A DNA stretch of 18,922 nt, from positions 1-18,922 of the forward strand of contig CAZTIH010000040.1 in NCBI GenBank assembly GCA_964613675.1, written 5' to 3'. A program made the position numbers and the translations under genes. How positions within the stretch are numbered: the first letter of the stretch is position 1; every line of letters begins with the position of its first letter. The notes beneath the pieces are model-generated. The model was not told the DNA's origin and made no database searches. It worked only from the letters and a program-made list of their open reading frames with translations. Below, in pieces: positions 14,062 to 18,922 of this stretch. Source of the stretch: DAIUCA01 sp964613675. Lineage in GTDB: Bacteria; Pseudomonadota; Gammaproteobacteria; Competibacterales; Competibacteraceae.

Positions 14062-15315
14062 TTAACGCCGAATATGGCCATCACCCAACACAATGAATTT
14101 TTCCGTGGTCAATCCTTCCAATCCTACGGGGCCGCGTGCGTGGAGTTTATCCGTTGAAATCCCAATTTCCGCGCCTAATCCATACTCAAATCCGTCGGCA
14201 AAGCGCGTTGAGGCATTCACCATCACCGAACTCGAATCGACTTCCCGTAAGAATCGCCACGCCCGTTGATAATCGTCGGTGATGATGCCGTCCGTGTGAT
14301 GGGAACCGTATTTTTCGATGTGATCCATCGCCGTTTTCATACTTTCCACCACCCGAATCGACAAAATCGGTGCGAGATATTCCGTTGCCCAATCGTCTTC
14401 AGTAGCGGGATTCATCGGAAAAATGGCACGGGTCTGGTCACATCCGCGCAGTTCCACCCCCTCATGGCGGTAGCGTTCGCACAACGGCGGCAAAATCGCG
14501 GGCGCCACCATGCGGTGAATCAATAGGGTTTCGAGGGTGTTACAGGTGCCGTAACGCTGACATTTTGCATTAAACGCCACCTCAATCGCCTTGGCGTAAT
14601 CGCAATCCTCGTCGATGTACAGATGACAAATGCCGTCCAAATGCTTGATGACGGGGATTTTTGACTCTTGACTGATTCGCGCAATTAGACTTTTTCCCCC
14701 TCGCGGCACGATCACATCAATCAACTGGTTTAGTTGCAACATCTCGCCGACCGCCGCCCGATCCGTCGTTTCGAGGACTTGCACCGCCGCAGTCGGCAAC
14801 CCTGCCTGTTCTAGACCCGTTTTCACACACTGGGCAATGGCTTGGTTGGAAAAAATCGCCTCACTGCCGCCGCGCAACAGACAACTATTCCCCGATTTCA
14901 GACACAACGACGCTGCTTCTGCGGTCACATTGGGCCGTGACTCGTAAATGATGCCAATCACCCCCAAAGGCACGCGCATTCGTCCCACTTGAATGCCACT
15001 GGGTTGAAAGTGCAGATCGCGGATTTGGCCTACCGGATCGGGGAGTTGCGCCACCGCCTGTACCCCCGCCGCCATTGCCTCAATGCGTGCAGGGGTCAGG
15101 GCCAAACGGTCGATAAATGCGGCATCGTGACCCGCAGTTTGGGCGGCATCGAGATCGCGTTGGTTTTCCTGCGCGAGGCGGTCGGCTTGTTGACGAATGG
15201 CCGTAGCCATCGCCTGAAGCGCTGCATTTTTCTGGGCACTGGTCGCACGGGCGATTTGACGTGCGGCGTGTTTGGCCGTCGCGGCCAAGTCGTGAACGTA
15301 ATTTTGAATCGTCAT
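14062..15315 (-). CDS. proA: Gamma-glutamyl phosphate reductase ProA
   Basis: A 417-residue NADPH-dependent reductase of the aldehyde dehydrogenase superfamily. It converts gamma-glutamyl phosphate to glutamate semialdehyde, the second step of proline synthesis. The length is the family norm. Landmarks are PLGVIGIIYESRPNVT (116-131), SGNSCLLRGGSEA (141-153), VPRGGKSLI (203-211), IKHLDGICHLYID (223-235), the catalytic Cys258 in QRYGTCNTLETLL, and near the end TRFADGFEYGLGAEIGIST and RGPVGLEGLTT. The start overlaps the holA stop as ATGA. The glutamate kinase gene proB is not adjacent. A ProA next to nadD is also found in Pseudomonas, so the position is not foreign. Confidence 0.97.
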   Translation of the reverse strand: MTIQNYVHDLAATAKHAARQIARATSAQKNAALQAMATAIRQQADRLAQENQRDLDAAQTAGHDAAFIDRLALTPARIEAMAAGVQAVAQLPDPVGQIRDLHFQPSGIQVGRMRVPLGVIGIIYESRPNVTAEAASLCLKSGNSCLLRGGSEAIFSNQAIAQCVKTGLEQAGLPTAAVQVLETTDRAAVGEMLQLNQLIDVIVPRGGKSLIARISQESKIPVIKHLDGICHLYIDEDCDYAKAIEVAFNAKCQRYGTCNTLETLLIHRMVAPAILPPLCERYRHEGVELRGCDQTRAIFPMNPATEDDWATEYLAPILSIRVVESMKTAMDHIEKYGSHHTDGIITDDYQRAWRFLREVDSSSVMVNASTRFADGFEYGLGAEIGISTDKLHARGPVGLEGLTTEKFIVLGDGHIRR

Positions 15316-16376
15316 AGCACAGGAGTTCGCGGTGGCAAAAAGGGCGAGGACGACAACAAAGGCCGTCCGCAGAGGAGTAAAGCGAGGTGTAGCAATTCAA
15401 CCCACGGATCCGCGTGCAAGCCTTTTGCCGCTTCATCGAGATGCGCAGCGAGTTCGAGAAGTTGCACGAGTTGCGGTGTTTTTAAGCGTTTTAATGCTTT
15501 TTGAATCAATGGTTTACGGCGCTCAAGGAGGTAAAGTTGCCGACAAGCTTGATCGAAAGGTGTACCGCGCTGCATGACAAATCGCAAGCGCAATAGCAGT
15601 TGAATTTCACGACTCACCGCCCAACTCGCCAACACAATCTCCACGCCTTCTGCTTGTAGTCCCGCCACAATTCGGGTGACGGCTGCGGCATCGCCTTCAA
15701 GAGCGGCCTGTGTGAGGTCATACACCGTGAAACGCGTACTGTCGCCCACCGCTTCCAACAGATCGTCAACCGTCAACGGACGCGGCGTCTTGCCCTCGGG
15801 CGGCAGTCGGAGCCGCAACGCATCGATTTCCCGCGCCGCCGCAAATAAATTTCCCTCAACACGTTCTGCTAAAAAATGCAATGCCGCTTCTTGCGGGGCG
15901 TAACCGCGAGACTGCAAGCGCTTGGTTAACCAGGTCGAGAACGCTTCGCGATGAAGGGGCCAACAAGTCGTGATGGCCCCTTGTTGGTCGATGGCTTGGT
16001 ACCACGGCTCGCGCTGGACTTCACGGCCAAGGTGCGGCGTCGATAATAGCAACACACTATCGTCACTTAGGTGCTGGGTCATGGCGTTCAGGGCACGCAC
16101 AGCGTTTTTATCTAACTTACTGTCGTGCCAATGAATTTCGGTCAGTTGACGCGGGGAAAATAACGAAGGACTGGCGAATGCTGCGACGACCGTTCCCCAA
16201 TCCAAACCACTTTCCACCTCAAAGCGCTGTCGTTCCGTAAACCCCGCTTTTTTCGCCGCAACGCGCAGTAAATCTAGAGCTTCTTGACGCAAAAACAGCT
16301 CGTCGCCCTCGATTAAATAAACCGGTAACAGCGATTTTTTGAGATGAGAAACGAGTTGCTCAGGACCAATGCGCAT
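15312..16376 (-). CDS. holA: DNA polymerase III delta subunit HolA
   Basis: A 354-residue clamp-loader subunit that opens the beta sliding clamp and helps load it on DNA. Family features are the N-terminal VYLIEGDELFLRQEALDLL (19-37), FSPRQLTEIHW, the helical middle YAPQEAALHFLAERVEGNLFAAAREIDAL, VGDSTRFTVYDL and the C-terminal domain with ILASW-like VLASWAVSREIQLLLRL. The length is slightly over the usual 340, with a C-terminal tail of SSS and prolines. The start (ATG 16376) lies eight bases after the lptE stop, with GGTTGAG overlapping the gap. The stop overlaps the proA start. Gene order lptE-holA is standard in gammaproteobacteria. Confidence 0.95.
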   Translation of the reverse strand: MRIGPEQLVSHLKKSLLPVYLIEGDELFLRQEALDLLRVAAKKAGFTERQRFEVESGLDWGTVVAAFASPSLFSPRQLTEIHWHDSKLDKNAVRALNAMTQHLSDDSVLLLSTPHLGREVQREPWYQAIDQQGAITTCWPLHREAFSTWLTKRLQSRGYAPQEAALHFLAERVEGNLFAAAREIDALRLRLPPEGKTPRPLTVDDLLEAVGDSTRFTVYDLTQAALEGDAAAVTRIVAGLQAEGVEIVLASWAVSREIQLLLRLRFVMQRGTPFDQACRQLYLLERRKPLIQKALKRLKTPQLVQLLELAAHLDEAAKGLHADPWVELLHLALLLCGRPLLSSSPFLPPRTPVL

Positions 16377-16384
16377 CTCAACCG

Positions 16385-16912
16385 TTACCGCTTGAGGGCC
16401 TGTAGCTGCCGAAGGATTGCCGTGGCGGCGTCCTGTTCCATCTGCCGAATGACGGTTGCTTCCCCCTCGGTCGCCCCTAACACCTGGGCTTCGTTGAATA
16501 CGGCGTTGCGCGTCAAACGATAGCGCTTCAGCGGCAAAATCTCCTCTCCCGCCGCATCACGCACCTCATAGTCCACCTCAAGGGTAAGTTCGGTTTCACG
16601 GATGCTCCCGGCCGGATTAAACGCCACGGTACGACGGCGTTGCTCGATGTTCAGCAGACGCAACCGTTGTTCAGGGCGTTGGGCGTTCATCACTACGCCG
16701 CTTTGTTCAAACGTCTGTCTCAAAGTCTGAACGAGGGGGTGAGGTGGACGGTTTGCCTCTCGACTGACTTCCTCCACCCACATGACCGACGGCAGTGGAG
16801 GTTCATCGGTCGCCCAGCCACGCAGTTGGAATCCGCATCCCGTCAGTAACAGCCCCACAAAGGCCGTCAGCCACAGCCAAAACAAAGCTGTTACCATCGG
16901 TCGAATATTCAC
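16385..16912 (-). CDS. lptE: LPS-assembly outer-membrane lipoprotein LptE
   Basis: A 175-residue lipoprotein that plugs the LptD barrel and helps insert lipopolysaccharide into the outer leaflet of the outer membrane. The signal sequence ends in the lipobox LLTG-Cys26, followed by GFQLRGW, the family's usual first residues. Downstream TLRQTFEQSGVVM, ELTLEVDYEVRD and the C-terminal AATAILRQLQAL fit LptE, a fast-evolving family. The start is GTG at 16912, directly after the leuS TAA, with GGTGGG just upstream. ATG 16897 is possible and would still leave a complete signal peptide. leuS-lptE-holA is the conserved gammaproteobacterial order, which supports the call more than the sequence similarity does. 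Confidence 0.92.
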   Translation of the reverse strand: MNIRPMVTALFWLWLTAFVGLLLTGCGFQLRGWATDEPPLPSVMWVEEVSREANRPPHPLVQTLRQTFEQSGVVMNAQRPEQRLRLLNIEQRRRTVAFNPAGSIRETELTLEVDYEVRDAAGEEILPLKRYRLTRNAVFNEAQVLGATEGEATVIRQMEQDAATAILRQLQALKR

Positions 16913-18922
16913 TTAACCCACCAAATTCAACAGCTTACCGGGGACTAAAACGCATTTTTTGACACCGTGGGGGAGGTGACTACGCACCGTGTCGAGTTCA
17001 AGAGCGAGGGCCTGTACGACCTCGGCAGGGGCATCGGTTGGAACACGCAATTGCGCTCTACGTTTCCCATTCACTTGCACCACAATCTCGATCTCATCGC
17101 GTTGGAGGGCGTTTTCGTCAACGGTTGGCCAGGTTGCTCGCAAAATGTCCTCCCCAAAGGCCAATTCCTGCCACAGCCCATGACAGATATGCGGCGTAAT
17201 GGGCGATAACAAGCGCAATAACAGCGAAATTGCTTCTCGTCTGACGGCCTCTGCTTGGGGGGAGTCGCTTTTGAGATCGAGCACTGCGTTAAACAGCTTC
17301 ATCGCCCCCGACACCACCGTGTTGAATTGATAGCGTTCAAAGTCGTAAAGCGCTTGCTTTAACGCACTGTGAACCTCAAAACGCACGTTTTTTAGCGGTT
17401 CATCGAGCTGGTCTGCATCGAGAGGTGGGGCGGTTTTTAAGAGATCGGCGCGTTCGGTGCAGAAGCTCCAGAGTCGCTTTAAGAAACGGTTTGCACCTTC
17501 AACTGCCGCATCGTTCCATTCGAGGGAGAGTTCGGGCGGCGCCGTAAACATCATGTACAACCGAACGGTATCCGCACCGTACAGCTCGATGAGTTCTTGG
17601 GGATCGACCCCGTTATTCTTCGATTTCGACATTTTTTCGGTCTGCCCCACGATGACGGGTAACCCATCGTTCTTGAGCGATGCCGACATAATTTTGCCCC
17701 GCGCATCCCGCTGTACCTCCACCTCAGCCGGCGCGAAATACACCTGTTTACCGCTGTTTTCTTCGCGATAAAACGTGTCGGCGACCACCATCCCCTGGGT
17801 TAAGAGCTTCTTAAACGGTTCATCGCTCTGCACTAGTCCGACGTCGCGCAACACTTTGTGGAAGAAACGGGCATACAGCAGATGCAAAATCGCGTGTTCA
17901 ATCCCGCCAATGTAGATGTCCACGGGCAACCAGTAATTTGCGCGGTCGTCGAGCATGGCGGTGTTGCAGTCGGGACAGGCAAAACGGGCGTAGTACCACG
18001 ACGATTCCATGAAGGTATCGAAGGTGTCGGTTTCCCGTTCACAGGGCTGACCGGTGGTGGGGTCAATGGCGGCTTTGAACGCAGGATCGGTTTTGAGCGG
18101 CGATGTCACCCCGGTAAACGCGACGTCTTCTGGCAAGACCACCGGCAATTGGTCGTCGGGCACGGGAATTGGGCCGTTGGGAGGGTTGAGGACGGGAATC
18201 GGTGCACCCCAGTAACGTTGCCGCGACACGAGCCAGTCTCGCAACCGATAATTCACCCGTCGCTGCCCCTTTTGCCGTCGCACCACTTCGTCCGCAATTC
18301 GGTTAAACGCTGTCTCAAAATCCAAGCCGTCGAACGCACCCGAATTGACCGTCACGCCCTTGCCCTTCTCGACATAAGCCGCCTGCGTAAAATCCCATTC
18401 ACGCCCATCGTTCGGCTGAATCACCACCGTAATCGGTAGGCCGTACTTTTTGGCGAAGGCGTAATCGCGTTCGTCGTGGGCCGGCACCGCCATCACTGCT
18501 CCCGTGCCGTAGCCCATCAACACAAAGTTGGCGGCCCAAATAGGGATGGCGTCCCCAGTTAACGGGTGGATTGCGTGACAGTTGAGGGGCAAACCGCGTT
18601 TCTCCATCGTTTCGAGGGTAGCTTCATCGACGCTCCCCCGACGACATTCCTCAATGAACGACTGCAATGCGGGATTGTGCGCAGCGGCCGACAGCGCCAA
18701 GGGATGTTCTGCGGCCACCGCTAGATAACTCACCCCAAACAACGTATCGGGCCGCGTGGTGTACACCCGTAATGGCTCGCCCTCAGGCAACGCAAAGTCG
18801 ATTTCAAGCCCTTCGGATCGCCCGATCCAGTTGCGCTGCATGGTTTTCACCGATTCAGGCCAATCGAGGTCGTCCAAGTCGTTTAAGAGCTGATCGGCGT
18901 AATCGGTAATTTTGAGGAACCA
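16913..18922 (-). CDS. leuS: Leucyl-tRNA synthetase LeuS, C-terminal 669 residues (cut by right window edge)
   Basis: This class I aminoacyl-tRNA synthetase charges tRNA-Leu and proofreads it. The frame is open from base 18922 to TAA 16913-16915. The visible part starts WFLKITDYADQLL, followed by the NWIGRSEG entry into the CP1 editing domain. Editing motifs are TTRPDTLFG and GYGTGAVMAVPAHDERDYAFAKKYGLPI. The catalytic KMSKS loop reads EKMSKSKNNGVDP, after HLLYARFFHKVLRDVGL. The anticodon-binding domain and a complete C-terminal domain follow. The HIGH motif and roughly the first 200 residues lie beyond the right edge. It opens the leuS-lptE-holA run and the promoter is outside the window. 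Confidence 0.97.
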   Translation of the reverse strand, partial: WFLKITDYADQLLNDLDDLDWPESVKTMQRNWIGRSEGLEIDFALPEGEPLRVYTTRPDTLFGVSYLAVAAEHPLALSAAAHNPALQSFIEECRRGSVDEATLETMEKRGLPLNCHAIHPLTGDAIPIWAANFVLMGYGTGAVMAVPAHDERDYAFAKKYGLPITVVIQPNDGREWDFTQAAYVEKGKGVTVNSGAFDGLDFETAFNRIADEVVRRQKGQRRVNYRLRDWLVSRQRYWGAPIPVLNPPNGPIPVPDDQLPVVLPEDVAFTGVTSPLKTDPAFKAAIDPTTGQPCERETDTFDTFMESSWYYARFACPDCNTAMLDDRANYWLPVDIYIGGIEHAILHLLYARFFHKVLRDVGLVQSDEPFKKLLTQGMVVADTFYREENSGKQVYFAPAEVEVQRDARGKIMSASLKNDGLPVIVGQTEKMSKSKNNGVDPQELIELYGADTVRLYMMFTAPPELSLEWNDAAVEGANRFLKRLWSFCTERADLLKTAPPLDADQLDEPLKNVRFEVHSALKQALYDFERYQFNTVVSGAMKLFNAVLDLKSDSPQAEAVRREAISLLLRLLSPITPHICHGLWQELAFGEDILRATWPTVDENALQRDEIEIVVQVNGKRRAQLRVPTDAPAEVVQALALELDTVRSHLPHGVKKCVLVPGKLLNLVG

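Noticed and set aside
17858..18439. Long open frame (193 codons) on the plus strand inside leuS
   Set aside because: It is antisense to a strongly conserved part of LeuS, has no recognisable protein pattern and no ribosome site. It is explained by codon bias of leuS.
1..18922. tRNA, rRNA, CRISPR arrays, insertion sequences or prophage genes
   Set aside because: I saw no cloverleaf-like tRNA sequences, no regularly spaced repeats, no transposase or integrase motifs and no terminal inverted repeats. Base composition looks even.

Overview
The window looks like the chromosome of a gammaproteobacterium with moderate G+C (by eye a little over 50%). The reasons are a fimT-pilV-pilW-pilX-pilY1 minor-pilin operon, the leuS-lptE-holA housekeeping run, an outer-membrane LPS assembly lipoprotein (LptE), and a chemoreceptor of proteobacterial type. 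Nothing in the sequence fixes the genus. There are no rRNA, tRNA, CRISPR or transposon sequences that I can see, and the coding density is very high.

Layout. (1) Positions 1-4552, minus strand: a type IV pilus minor-pilin/tip operon, fimT (first gene) - pilV - pilW - pilX - pilY1. PilY1 is cut by the left edge. Several genes overlap by the four bases ATGA. (2) Positions 4553-4786: a divergent intergenic region with short direct repeats and a palindrome. Two of the repeats resemble AlgR-type binding sites facing fimT. (3) Positions 4787-7526, plus strand: a sulfate/thiosulfate ABC transporter, with a periplasmic binding protein and two permeases. The expected ATPase gene (cysA) is not next to them. 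(4) Positions 7588-11861, plus strand: a TviB-type nucleotide-sugar dehydrogenase and a CapI-type nucleotide-sugar epimerase, which probably make an acidic sugar nucleotide for a surface polysaccharide. A methyl-accepting chemotaxis protein lies between them. The chemoreceptor gene is broken by two 10-N assembly gaps, so its exact reading frame cannot be read through. (5) Positions 11882-18922, minus strand: a tightly packed housekeeping cluster, transcribed leuS - lptE - holA - proA - nadD - rsfS - rlmH - maf. LeuS is cut by the right edge and lacks its N-terminal part. This cluster covers leucyl-tRNA charging, LPS export, DNA polymerase III clamp loading, proline and NAD synthesis, ribosome silencing, 23S rRNA methylation and nucleotide clean-up.

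How they fit together: the pilus operon and the chemoreceptor suggest surface motility or attachment, and the sugar-nucleotide genes suggest a capsule or O-antigen component. The rest is core metabolism. I found no obviously new multi-gene system. The best leads are the AlgR-like repeats in front of fimT, a large extra domain inside PilY1, the missing cysA, the chemoreceptor inserted between two sugar-nucleotide genes, and several unusual translation starts.
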